Shown: in pieces, positions 1 through 6,278 of the stretch
How the letters are laid out: the number at the start of each line of letters is the position of its first letter
Position numbering within the stretch: position 1 is the stretch's first letter
NCBI GenBank assembly: GCA_022704985.1
Contig: JAKJFI010000051.1
Location: forward strand, 1 to 6,595
Source: Candidatus Omnitrophota bacterium
Lineage (GTDB): Bacteria; Ratteibacteria; UBA8468; B48-G9; JAFGKM01
Length of the DNA: 6,595 nucleotides
Direction: 5' to 3'
The notes under the pieces: generated by a model
Seen by the model: only the letters and a program-made list of their open reading frames with translations
The model's database searches: none
Told to the model about the DNA's origin: nothing
Position numbers and translations under genes: made by a program

Positions 1-324
1 TCTCCGGAAGAGGTTGTGTTGAAACGCGCAAAGATTGCCTGCGAGTGCGGGGTGGATGGTGTCATCGCATCAGGCAAAGAAGCGTCGTTAATCAAGAAAG
101 AAACCGACGGCAGACTCCTGGTTGTTACTCCGGGTGTGCGGCCTGCAGGCGCGTCAGCCGACGGACAGAAGCGGTTTGTAACTCCGGCGGAGGCGATAAA
201 GGCAGGTGCGGATTATCTGGTTGTGGGAAGACCTATAAAGAATGCTCCTGACCCGAGAGTTGCCGCTATAGAGATACTTAAAGAGATGACGCAGGCATTT
301 GAGGAAAAACGCCCCTCATCCTGA
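1..324 (+). CDS. pyrF: Orotidine 5'-phosphate decarboxylase, C-terminal part (5' end outside window)
   Basis: PyrF decarboxylates OMP to UMP, the last step of de novo pyrimidine synthesis, in the cytoplasm. The reading frame is open from base 1, so the visible 107 residues are the C-terminal portion, roughly the last 40-45% of a normal ~230-270 residue enzyme; the GTG at 16 is an internal Val codon, not a start. Visible family motifs are GVDGVIASGKEA (beta strand of the TIM barrel), TPGVRPAG (phosphate-binding loop), DGQKRFVTPAEAIKAGADY and the final phosphate-gripping VVGRPI followed by DP. The order and spacing match the E. coli type enzyme. The catalytic K-D-x-K-x-x-D motif would lie upstream of the window and cannot be checked. 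The last residues (RPSS) and the TGA stop are encoded by the start of a palindromic repeat, so this C-terminal tail was probably changed by repeat insertion. The identification is very secure. Confidence 0.95.
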   Translation, partial: SPEEVVLKRAKIACECGVDGVIASGKEASLIKKETDGRLLVVTPGVRPAGASADGQKRFVTPAEAIKAGADYLVVGRPIKNAPDPRVAAIEILKEMTQAFEEKRPSS

Positions 325-370
325 CCTTCTCCCACAAGGGGCGAAGGAAAAAGGAATAGGGTAAGGAGGG
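310..370. repeat. Degenerate palindromic intergenic repeat spanning the pyrF 3' end and the next gene's ribosome-binding site
   Basis: CGCCCC (310-315) is the exact reverse complement of GGGGCG (338-343). Nested inside, CCTTC (325-329) pairs with GAAGG (343-347) and CCC (331-333) with GGG (338-340) around an ACAA loop. Outside, CCTCATCC (314-321) faces GGGTAAGGAGGG (359-370) imperfectly. The layout resembles the common dispersed palindromes of the CCCCTCACCCT...CCCTCTCCC...GGGGAGAGGG type known in many bacterial genomes; that resemblance is from memory, not from a search. The copy looks decayed. It covers the last pyrF codons and stop and reaches the Shine-Dalgarno sequence of the downstream gene. 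No other clear copy is seen in this window. Confidence 0.55.
363..370 (+). promoter_or_regulatory. Ribosome-binding site of the URO-D-like gene
   Basis: AAGGAGGG ends 7 bases before the ATG at 378. It is close to a perfect Shine-Dalgarno sequence and fixes that ATG as the start. It sits at the right edge of the palindromic repeat. Confidence 0.85.
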
Positions 371-377
371 TAACAAA

Positions 378-1511
378 ATGACTGAAAGGGAACGATACGT
401 TAAGAGTCTCTTGTTTGAAGACGTGGACAAGGTGTTCTTTTCGCCGGGCGGTCCCAGGGAGTCAACGCTTAAGAGGTGGCGACAGGAAGGACTTCCGGCT
501 GATGCCAACTGGCACGAGTATCTCCTCTCCAAGGAGCTGGGCATAAAACTGGACAATCCTCAGTCCGAGCGCGTTAATTTCAGAGTCTCTTTTACGATGA
601 TGCCGGAATTTGAAGAAAAAGTGCTTGAGCATAGGGACGGACACTACGTTGTCCAGGACGTTAAAGGCACGGTTGTGGAGATTGCGGATAATTTTGATGT
701 AACCTATCTCCGCAGCGCAAAAGATTTTGTTACCAGGAAGTACATTAAATTTCCGGTTGAGAACGTGAAAGACTGGGAGGCAATGAAAAAAAGGTATGAC
801 GCGAATGACCCGTCAAGGATTTCCGCCAACCTGAAAGAAGTGAGCGGAAAACTGAACAACAGGGATTACCCTCTTGCGACAAGCATTTCCGGTCCTTTCT
901 GGCAACTGCGCGACTGGTGCGGGTTTGAGAACCTGTGCATGCTCATGGCGACCGAGCAGGATTTCGTCATGGAGATGGTGAATTTCTGGAAGGATTTCGT
1001 ACTGAGCATTCTCAGCAAACTAAAGGGATACATGTCATACGACTCTGTGATTATAAGCGAGGATATGGCTTACAAGGAAAAAAGCATGATATCTCCCGCA
1101 ATGGCAAGAAAATATCTCATGCCCGTGTGGAGCGCATGGGCTGACATGCTGAAAGAGAGCGGATGCAAAGTCGTAATACTGGACTCCGACGGCTATATAG
1201 GCGAGTTGATACCCCTGTGGATAGAATCCGGCATAAATTGCTGTCTCCCCATAGAGGTTGCGGCAGGCAACGACCTGGTGGAATACAGGAAACTTTACGG
1301 AAAAAAGATGGCTTATAAAGGCGGTATAGACAAACGCGCCATAGCAAAAGGCGGCAAGACGCTGGAAGATGAAATCTATAGGGTAGTGCCGCCGTTGCTG
1401 AAAGACGGCGGTTACATACCGGGCTGCGACCATGGGGTTCCGTCCGATATTTCGTGGCGGAATTTCGTTGACTTCACCAGACTGCTTGTCAAACTCCAGG
1501 GCTGGCTGTAG
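378..1511 (+). CDS. Uroporphyrinogen decarboxylase (URO-D) superfamily protein, not HemE; substrate unknown
   Basis: This 377-residue protein looks like a TIM-barrel member of the superfamily that holds HemE and the cobamide-dependent methyltransferases (MtaA, MtbA, CmuA). The N-terminal MTERERYVKSLLFEDVDKV matches the usual opening of the non-HemE branch, and HemE's PxWxMRQAGR motif is absent. Other family-like segments are SGPFWQLRDWCGFENL (171-186), SEDMAYKEKSMISPAMARKY (227-246), VVILDSDGYIGELIPLWIESGIN (265-287), YKGGIDKR (313-320) and GCDHGVPSDISWRNF (349-363). In MtaA-type enzymes the segment around 266-272 holds an HxC zinc-ligand pair; here it reads D269-S-D271, although Cys350 and His352 lie near the C terminus. 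Canonical zinc-thiolate methyl transfer is therefore doubtful. There is no signal peptide or membrane segment, so it is cytoplasmic. It follows pyrF by 53 bp and may be co-transcribed, but no corrinoid protein or partner gene is visible. The family assignment is firm; the function is unknown. Confidence 0.88.
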   Translation: MTERERYVKSLLFEDVDKVFFSPGGPRESTLKRWRQEGLPADANWHEYLLSKELGIKLDNPQSERVNFRVSFTMMPEFEEKVLEHRDGHYVVQDVKGTVVEIADNFDVTYLRSAKDFVTRKYIKFPVENVKDWEAMKKRYDANDPSRISANLKEVSGKLNNRDYPLATSISGPFWQLRDWCGFENLCMLMATEQDFVMEMVNFWKDFVLSILSKLKGYMSYDSVIISEDMAYKEKSMISPAMARKYLMPVWSAWADMLKESGCKVVILDSDGYIGELIPLWIESGINCCLPIEVAAGNDLVEYRKLYGKKMAYKGGIDKRAIAKGGKTLEDEIYRVVPPLLKDGGYIPGCDHGVPSDISWRNFVDFTRLLVKLQGWL

Positions 1512-1606
1512 CCAGATTGATTTCATCCGGATATCTTTGCCGTCTGGCTATCCGGTCAACTGAATCCGGCAGGACTGCGCGCTTTATCCGGACAGCTTTC
1601 TTCGGG
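1502..1606. repeat. Convergent intergenic segment with four ATCCGG repeats and alternative hairpins
   Basis: ATCCGG occurs at 1525, 1550, 1564 and 1586. CTGGCT (1502-1507) and AGCCAG (1510-1515) form a tight hairpin over the stop codon of the URO-D-like gene. The larger inverted repeat TAGCCAGA (1509-1516) / TCTGGCTA (1543-1550) uses the same middle segment, so the two folds exclude each other. Neither strand has a U-rich tract after a stem, so I cannot call an intrinsic terminator for either the URO-D-like gene or rpoD. The segment may still hold a non-canonical or Rho-dependent terminator. No gene is seen here. Confidence 0.45.
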
Positions 1607-2800
1607 TTAGCGGGTGAGAACGCCTTCAAAGACCCCGTCCATGAAGAGCTTTAGTTTCTCGCTGCGGCAGGAATGTTTGAGTTTCTGTATCGCCTTCGCT
1701 TCTATCTGCCGGATTCTTTCTCTTGTCAGCTGGAAAGAGTTGCCCACCTCCTCAAGGGTTCTGGGATAGCCTTCATCGTCCAGTCCGAAACGGAGCCGTA
1801 TTATCTTTTCCTCGCGCTCGTCGAGTATCAGCAGGGCCTTCTCAAGCTCTTCGCGCAGCAATGCATGCTTTGCATGCCTTAAAGGGTCGGGATTCTCTAT
1901 GTCCTCGATGAAATCCCCGATGGTTATCCGCTCTTCGTCTCCAACAGGCATGTCAAGAGAGATAGGGTCCGGCCTCATGGATTTCTTTATTGTCTTTACC
2001 TTGTTTACCGACAGGTGCATCTTCTTTGCTATGTCCTCGGTGGTCGGCTCATCGTTCTTCGACTGTGAAAGGTGCGCCTCTATTTTCTTGACCTTGTTTA
2101 TTTTTTCAATCATGTGCACCGGTATTCTTATCGTGGCGGAATGGTCCGCAATCGCTCTGGTTATCGCCTGTCTTATCCACCATGTCGCATAAGTGCTGAA
2201 CTTGAACCCCGTTTTGTATTTGAATTTCTCAACCGCTTTCATCAGCCCAATGTTGCCTTCCTGTATAAGGTCAAGTATTGAAAGCTTCGGGTTGCTGTAC
2301 CTCTTGGCTATGTTTATTACAAGCCGCAGGTTGGAGCTTATCAGCCGCGACCGGAGTTCAAAAAGCTCGCACTCGCATTTATCGTAATATCTCTTGTTGA
2401 CGGACTTGGACTTTTGCAGTTGTAGCATCTTTTTCTTGGAGTCCTCAATACCCTTTGCAATGAATATTTCTTCCTCGTGCGTCAACAGTGAATAGGTGCC
2501 CGCTCCCTTCAGGTATGACCGCAGGGGGTTCCTCGCTTCGTCTGTATTGATTTTCTTTTCCTTCGCAATGGGAAAAGGTTGTTCTTCCTCGTCAATGTTG
2601 ATGTCCCATGATTCAAGCTCATCGAAGAGTTCGATGATTTCGTCCTGATTTGTGAGATCCATGGGAAGAATGTCGTTAATCTCGTCCCATGAGAGACGCT
2701 TCTTCTTTTTTCCCAATTCAATTATTTCATTTATTTTTTTGTTCTTTTCCTTCTTCGAGAGATTTCCTTTCTTCTTCGCCTTGCTTTTCATTTTGCTCAT
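1607..2800 (-). CDS. rpoD: Primary RNA polymerase sigma factor RpoD (sigma-70)
   Basis: RpoD directs RNA polymerase to housekeeping promoters. All regions of a group 1 sigma factor are present in 397 residues: a Lys-rich N terminus (1-22); region 1.1 (about 22-70, with LSWDEINDILP); region 1.2 (NPLRSYLKGAGTYSLLTHEEE, 91-111); a short non-conserved spacer (about 120-155, against some 245 residues in E. coli); region 2 (NLRLVINIAKRY to RIPVHMIEKINK, 157-236, with DLIQEGNIGLMKAVEKF); region 3 (about 237-300); and region 4 (ERITIGDFIED onward). Region 2.4 (FSTYATWWIRQAITRAIADH, 201-220) keeps the -10 reading Gln211 and Thr214. Region 4.2 (TLEEVGNSFQLTRERIRQIEAKA) keeps Arg360, Glu361 and Arg364 for -35 contact. 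The presence of region 1.1 separates it from alternative sigma factors. The ATG lies 2 bp after the dnaG stop, and a GGAAAG Shine-Dalgarno lies inside the end of dnaG, so coupled translation is likely. The C terminus extends past the usual end as MDGVFEGVLTR. Confidence 0.97.
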   Translation of the reverse strand: MSKMKSKAKKKGNLSKKEKNKKINEIIELGKKKKRLSWDEINDILPMDLTNQDEIIELFDELESWDINIDEEEQPFPIAKEKKINTDEARNPLRSYLKGAGTYSLLTHEEEIFIAKGIEDSKKKMLQLQKSKSVNKRYYDKCECELFELRSRLISSNLRLVINIAKRYSNPKLSILDLIQEGNIGLMKAVEKFKYKTGFKFSTYATWWIRQAITRAIADHSATIRIPVHMIEKINKVKKIEAHLSQSKNDEPTTEDIAKKMHLSVNKVKTIKKSMRPDPISLDMPVGDEERITIGDFIEDIENPDPLRHAKHALLREELEKALLILDEREEKIIRLRFGLDDEGYPRTLEEVGNSFQLTRERIRQIEAKAIQKLKHSCRSEKLKLFMDGVFEGVLTR

Positions 2801-2802
2801 TT

Positions 2803-4545
2803 TTAGCTTTCCTTTTTTAATTCATAGAGCAGGTTCTGTATCTTCTCAAGTTCTTCGTTATACGGTATTCCATTCTCCTGTTTTTCCGCTATTTTCCGCT
2901 TCATCTCTTCAACCTGCCTGGATATGCAGGACCTGTGAATCTTCATGAGGCAGTCCTGGAAAATCTGCTCTTTTTTCTCGAGCATGACTGAACCGCTTTT
3001 CAACGAAGTATGCGAAATCCAGTTGCCGGTTTCCGCATCTACGCCGCTGATAAGATTTGCCGGGGTTATCGACACATTTTTCGCCAGCAATTCCCTCGAT
3101 GTTGCGGCAACGAGTTCCATCCTGCGCGTCAGCATTCCCTTCCATTCGACAAGCTGACTCCAGAAACTGTTTTCCGAGAGGAGTATCTCCATGAGGAGGT
3201 TTTCAGCCAGGTCATTCTGGGAGGATTTGCTCTTTTCCCGCGGCGCCGCAGTATCCCGCCGGGGTTTTGCCACATCCCTGAGATATCCCTCCAGCACCGC
3301 CTCCTTGATATCCAGCCTTCCGGCCAATATTTTTACATGCTCCGTCCGTTCAATCTCGTCCGGTATAACGGAAATGAACTTGAGCGCTTCCCTTGCCGCG
3401 GCGGACTTGCCCTTGGGGGTGCTGACGTTGTTCTTCTGCGATGCCACGCTCAGTACAAACTCAAGAAAATCTTTTGACTGGCCAAGCATTTTCCTGAAGG
3501 CGTCCGCTCCGTACTGGTCAATGAAATTGTCAGGGTCGAAATTTACCGGAAGAAGGCATATTTTTGTCTCAAATCCTTTGGCAAGAACGCTTTCAAGGTT
3601 TCTCAGGCTTGCCCTTATGCCGGCTTCGTCGGAGTCAAAGACCAACAGCATCTTCTCCGTAAAGCGCCTTAAAAACTGCAAATGACCGTCGGAGAGAGAT
3701 GTTCCCATAGGAGCCGCGCAGTTTTTAATCCCGTTGCAGTGCAGTTTCAGCACGTCAAAGTATCCCTCGACCAGTATGACAAAATTTTGCTCTTTGACCG
3801 ACTCTCTCGCCCAGTTAAAACCGTAAAGCAAGCGCCCCTTGTTGAACACGGGCGTTTCGCCGGTATTCAGGTATTTTGGTTGAACCTCGTCGTCTATTGC
3901 CCTTCCGCCGAAGCCTGCAACCCTCCCCCTGAAATCGAAAATCGGGAACATTATTCTGTTCCTGAAAATATCTGCGCCGCTTTCATTCAACAGCCCCGCT
4001 TTTACAAAATCCGATTTGTCAGGTTTTCTTTCTCCGGTTTTATTAAGCAGGCAGTTCCTTGAATTCGGGGCAAACCCCAGAGAGAACTTTTTTATCTCTT
4101 TTTCGGTAAGGTTCCTTTCGAACAGGTAGTCCATCGCTCTTTTTCCCTGCTGTGAAAAAAGGGCTTCCCTGTAGCACTGTGCGGCAAATTCATTCGCCCT
4201 GATAAGACGCTCCCTGTTTTCCTCGTCTTCCGGGCAGTATCCGGCTATGTTGATTCTTATTCCCGCTTTTTTTGCGGCTATCGTAACCGCCTGCGGAAAA
4301 GAGACCTTCTCAGCGGTCATGATAAACTTGATTACGTTGCCGCCTATCCCGCAACCGAAGCAATGGAATATCTGTTTTTCCGGATTTACTATGAAAGAGG
4401 GTGTCTTTTCTTCGTGGAAAGGACACAGCGCCTTGAAATTCTTGCCGGTTTTTTTCAGTGATACGTATTCCGATATTATTTCTGCTATGTCAAGTTTAGC
4501 GGTTATCGTATCCAACTGAGAAGGTGCTATGAACTCTTTTGCCAT
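2803..4545 (-). CDS. dnaG: DNA primase DnaG
   Basis: DnaG synthesises RNA primers for replication and works with the replicative helicase at the fork. The 580 residues match the E. coli length (581). The CHC2 zinc-binding domain has Cys41-x2-His44 and Cys62-x2-Cys65 (CPFHEEKTPSF, FHCFGCGIGG). The catalytic core includes RNRIMFPIFDFRGRVAGFGGR (195-215) and PKYLNTGETPVFNKGRLLYG (223-242). The TOPRIM domain has Glu260 in VEGYFDV and Asp304/Asp306 in FDSDEAG, which align with the metal-binding E265, D309 and D311 of E. coli. The C-terminal ~150 residues (430-580), where the helicase-interaction domain should be, are only loosely conserved and end in a charged helical stretch. The start ATG gives the typical MAKEFI opening; its Shine-Dalgarno is weak (AGG about 11 nt upstream), which may keep expression low. 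It has its own promoter in the 85-bp gap after the kinase gene and is followed 2 bp later by rpoD. Confidence 0.98.
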   Translation of the reverse strand: MAKEFIAPSQLDTITAKLDIAEIISEYVSLKKTGKNFKALCPFHEEKTPSFIVNPEKQIFHCFGCGIGGNVIKFIMTAEKVSFPQAVTIAAKKAGIRINIAGYCPEDEENRERLIRANEFAAQCYREALFSQQGKRAMDYLFERNLTEKEIKKFSLGFAPNSRNCLLNKTGERKPDKSDFVKAGLLNESGADIFRNRIMFPIFDFRGRVAGFGGRAIDDEVQPKYLNTGETPVFNKGRLLYGFNWARESVKEQNFVILVEGYFDVLKLHCNGIKNCAAPMGTSLSDGHLQFLRRFTEKMLLVFDSDEAGIRASLRNLESVLAKGFETKICLLPVNFDPDNFIDQYGADAFRKMLGQSKDFLEFVLSVASQKNNVSTPKGKSAAAREALKFISVIPDEIERTEHVKILAGRLDIKEAVLEGYLRDVAKPRRDTAAPREKSKSSQNDLAENLLMEILLSENSFWSQLVEWKGMLTRRMELVAATSRELLAKNVSITPANLISGVDAETGNWISHTSLKSGSVMLEKKEQIFQDCLMKIHRSCISRQVEEMKRKIAEKQENGIPYNEELEKIQNLLYELKKES

Positions 4546-4588
4546 ATAAGCCAGTGCCTGCCTTTTTAGTGCTATATATAATAAGAGA

Positions 4589-4618
4589 GTTATACCCGCC
4601 TGTGCATTGGCATGTCAA
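4589..4618 (-). promoter_or_regulatory. Sigma-70-type promoter of dnaG-rpoD
   Basis: On the minus strand a perfect TTGACA (4618-4613) is followed after 18 bp by TATAAC (4594-4589), five of six matches to the -10 consensus. The expected start of transcription is near 4582, giving a leader of about 37 nt before the dnaG ATG. The element sits in the short gap downstream of the kinase stop. No terminator hairpin is visible after that stop, so read-through from the kinase gene may add to dnaG transcription. Confidence 0.75.
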
Positions 4619-4630
4619 GATATGAATGTA

Positions 4631-5578
4631 TCAGAAGCGGTATCCGAAACTGCGGCCGAATTCAAGCAGGTCCTCGTAGGAAAGAACACCGGAAGTACTG
4701 CCTATGGAGGTGGCTGTTTTTGAACCCGCGAGGTTTGCCAGCAATCCGCACTTCTCGAAAGAGAAGCCTCTGGCAAGCCCGGCTATAAATCCTGCCGTAT
4801 ACGCGTCCCCGCAGCCGGTTGTATCCACCACCGTTATGTCAAGGGCATTACAGCGATGTTTCTCCGAGGGGTTCATTATGAATGAGCCTTCCTTGCCCAT
4901 CTTCAATCCTACGTTCCCGACGCCTTTTGAGAGCAGGAAAGAGGCTACGTCTTCAGGTTTATCTTTTCCTGTAATCATCCGCGCCTCTTCAATGCTGGGC
5001 AGGAAGTAATCCACGTAAGGCAGGGACTTTTCCAGCGCCGACATCCACCTGCCCGTGGAATCCCATGCCGTATCAAGGCAGGTTGTAATTCCTGCCTCTT
5101 TTGCCGTTTTGAAAGTTTCGGCGAGCGGGTCGCCGTCAAAGCCGGGCATAAGAAGAGCTCCGGCGATGTGGAGGATGGAAAACTGCTTCACAAAATCAAA
5201 ATTTATCTCCGCAAGTTTAAGATGTGCGTTTGTGCCTATGGAGTGAAGAAAGGAGCGCTCGCCGTCGGAATGTATGAAAACCGCGGTGCCGGAGGTGTTC
5301 GCTTCTTTCCCTATCATCATTCCGGATACGTCCAGCCCCTCTTCCTTCAGTTTGCCAAGCATGAATTTGCCGAGGTTGTCGTCGCCCACCTTGCCGATTA
5401 CCGCAACATCCACCCCGAGTTTCTTCAATACCACGCCGGTATTCGCGGCGCACCCGCCGATGTTCAGTTCGGTTCGGTCTGCCAGAATTAACTTGCCCCT
5501 GTCCGGCATATTCTCAACGGGTTTAACCAGGAAATCTCCAACCATTATCCCGAGGCAGACAACGTTTTTATTCGTCAT
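4631..5578 (-). CDS. PfkB (ribokinase)-family carbohydrate kinase, substrate unknown
   Basis: This 315-residue cytoplasmic protein is predicted to transfer the ATP gamma-phosphate to a hydroxyl of a sugar or nucleoside. The N-terminal PfkB signature region is NIGGCAANTGVVLKKLGVDVAVIGKVGDD (39-67), with Gly41-Gly42 and Asn46 in the substrate-binding part; Asp15 is placed like the substrate-binding Asp of ribokinase. The second signature, VDTTGCGDAYTAGFIAGLARG (251-271), holds the anion-hole glycines and catalytic base Asp258. Cys256 replaces the more usual Ala in DTTGAGD. The segment TSGTAVFIHSDGERSFLHSIGTN (95-117) is the usual lid and strand region. Length is normal for the family. The start ATG has GAGGAG 4 nt upstream. 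It has its own divergent promoter shared with the lepB upstream region, and dnaG follows 85 bp downstream. Ribokinase, fructokinase, KDG kinase and adenosine kinase activities cannot be told apart from sequence alone, and no sugar pathway genes are nearby. Confidence 0.93.
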   Translation of the reverse strand: MTNKNVVCLGIMVGDFLVKPVENMPDRGKLILADRTELNIGGCAANTGVVLKKLGVDVAVIGKVGDDNLGKFMLGKLKEEGLDVSGMMIGKEANTSGTAVFIHSDGERSFLHSIGTNAHLKLAEINFDFVKQFSILHIAGALLMPGFDGDPLAETFKTAKEAGITTCLDTAWDSTGRWMSALEKSLPYVDYFLPSIEEARMITGKDKPEDVASFLLSKGVGNVGLKMGKEGSFIMNPSEKHRCNALDITVVDTTGCGDAYTAGFIAGLARGFSFEKCGLLANLAGSKTATSIGSTSGVLSYEDLLEFGRSFGYRF

Positions 5579-5590
5579 ATTTCTCCTCGT

Positions 5591-5617
5591 ACCCGAACTC
5601 CAATTCCTTCACCCGAA
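5591..5617. repeat. Short direct repeat ACCCGAA in the kinase leader, 20 bp apart
   Basis: ACCCGAA occurs at 5591-5597 and again at 5611-5617, so the copies start exactly 20 bp apart, about two helical turns. Both lie in the roughly 91-nt leader between the predicted start of kinase transcription (near 5669) and its ATG. On the kinase message they read TTCGGGT, each followed by a purine-rich run; the ATG-proximal run is the real ribosome-binding site. They may be a protein-binding pair or simply chance. Confidence 0.3.
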
Positions 5618-5675
5618 TACTGTCATCCCTCACAGGGGAAGCGAACAATGTATAAGGAAGTGCGTTTGTTGAAAA

Positions 5676-5704
5676 ATTCTATTATATTGCGCGCTGGCTG
5701 TCAA
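5676..5704 (-). promoter_or_regulatory. Sigma-70-type promoter of the PfkB-family kinase gene
   Basis: On the minus strand a perfect TTGACA (5704-5699) is followed after 17 bp by TAGAAT (5681-5676), five of six matches to TATAAT. The expected start of transcription is near 5669. A perfect TATAAT (5688-5683) also lies in this stretch but only 12 bp from the -35, which is too close for ordinary use. The -35 element is 7 bp away from the oppositely directed -35 of lepB. Confidence 0.75.
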
Positions 5705-5711
5705 AAAACGG

Positions 5712-5740
5712 TTGACTTATTTACAGCAGGGGATTAAGAT
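5712..5740 (+). promoter_or_regulatory. Candidate promoter of lepB, possibly giving a leaderless message
   Basis: TTGACT (5712-5717, five of six to consensus) is followed after 17 bp by TAAGAT (5735-5740, four of six). This would start transcription near 5747, directly at the lepB ATG (5748). The -10 is weak, so a more upstream start is possible; in that case the AGGGG at 5728-5732, 15 nt before the ATG, could act as a poorly spaced Shine-Dalgarno. Confidence 0.45.
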
Positions 5741-5747
5741 TATAGAC

Positions 5748-6263
5748 ATGATAAGATTTTTGCACAACCTGATTTTTCTGGCTTTCGTTTTCCTTGTGGG
5801 ATACCTATTCGGGATAAAAGAGGTGCGTTTTTATAAGGTGGCATCTTCCTCAATGGAACCTACGCTACAGGTAGGAGACAAGGTTGCCAGCGCGAAAAAG
5901 GGGCGTCTGAAAAGACGTGACATCGTAGTCTTACAGGCGCCCGAGGGAAATAACGAAAGGTTGATTAAAAGGGTAGTCGCACTTCCTTACGAGACCGTGG
6001 AAATAAAAGACGGCAAGGTTTTCGTCAACGGCGAGAGAATCAACGAAGGGTATATCAAGGAGCCTCCGGACTACAAGATTAAGGTTGAGACCGGGGAGAC
6101 CGGTTATTTCCTGCTTGGTGACAACAGGAATGAAAGCGAAGACAGCAGTAAGTGGGGCCCTGTTGACGAAGGCCTGATTATCGGCAGGGTTTTCTGCAGG
6201 TACTGGCCTTTCAGGGAGTTCAGACTTTTTACCAGATTTTCAATCTTTAACCGGGGGAAATAG
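5748..6263 (+). CDS. lepB: Signal peptidase I (type I leader peptidase), short single-span form
   Basis: It cleaves signal peptides from exported proteins at the outer face of the cytoplasmic membrane. From the ATG it has 171 residues, close to B. subtilis SipS (184) and far shorter than E. coli LepB (324). One N-terminal membrane segment (about 8-23, LIFLAFVFLVGYLFGI) is followed by the catalytic domain. Box B is VASSSMEPTLQVGD with nucleophile Ser35 next to Met36; box D is RLIKRVVALPYETVEI with general base Lys74; box E is GDNRNESEDSSKWGPV (124-139). Thus the Ser-Lys dyad is intact. I chose the ATG at 5748 rather than the in-frame TTG at 5712, because the TTG extension lacks a Shine-Dalgarno and coincides with the predicted -35 element. 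The gene diverges from the kinase gene and converges on the HU gene. A basic, aromatic tail (FREFRLFTRFSIFNRGK) ends the protein. Confidence 0.95.
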   Translation: MIRFLHNLIFLAFVFLVGYLFGIKEVRFYKVASSSMEPTLQVGDKVASAKKGRLKRRDIVVLQAPEGNNERLIKRVVALPYETVEIKDGKVFVNGERINEGYIKEPPDYKIKVETGETGYFLLGDNRNESEDSSKWGPVDEGLIIGRVFCRYWPFREFRLFTRFSIFNRGK

Positions 6264-6278
6264 AATCCTTTGGTCTGT

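Noticed and set aside
1035..1526. Long open frame on the minus strand opposite the URO-D-like gene
   Set aside because: Its translation has no recognisable family features and it fully overlaps a gene with clear motifs and a strong ribosome-binding site; it is an antisense shadow.
1863..1877. GCATGC-TTT-GCATGC inverted repeat
   Set aside because: It lies inside rpoD and is explained by the coding repeat His-Ala-Lys-His-Ala; no regulatory role is indicated.
3010..3685. Plus-strand open frames of more than 150 codons opposite dnaG
   Set aside because: They lie over the conserved primase frame, show no family motifs and have low-complexity Ser/Arg-rich shadow composition.
5623..5645. Possible second copy of the 310-370 repeat in the kinase leader
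   Set aside because: Only TCATCC and a CACA(A)GGGG-like core followed by GCGAA are shared, with indels and without the outer arms; too weak to call.
5712..5747. In-frame TTG start giving a 12-residue longer signal peptidase
   Set aside because: There is no Shine-Dalgarno before the TTG, the TTG lies in the predicted -35 box, and the shorter form already has a normal membrane anchor.
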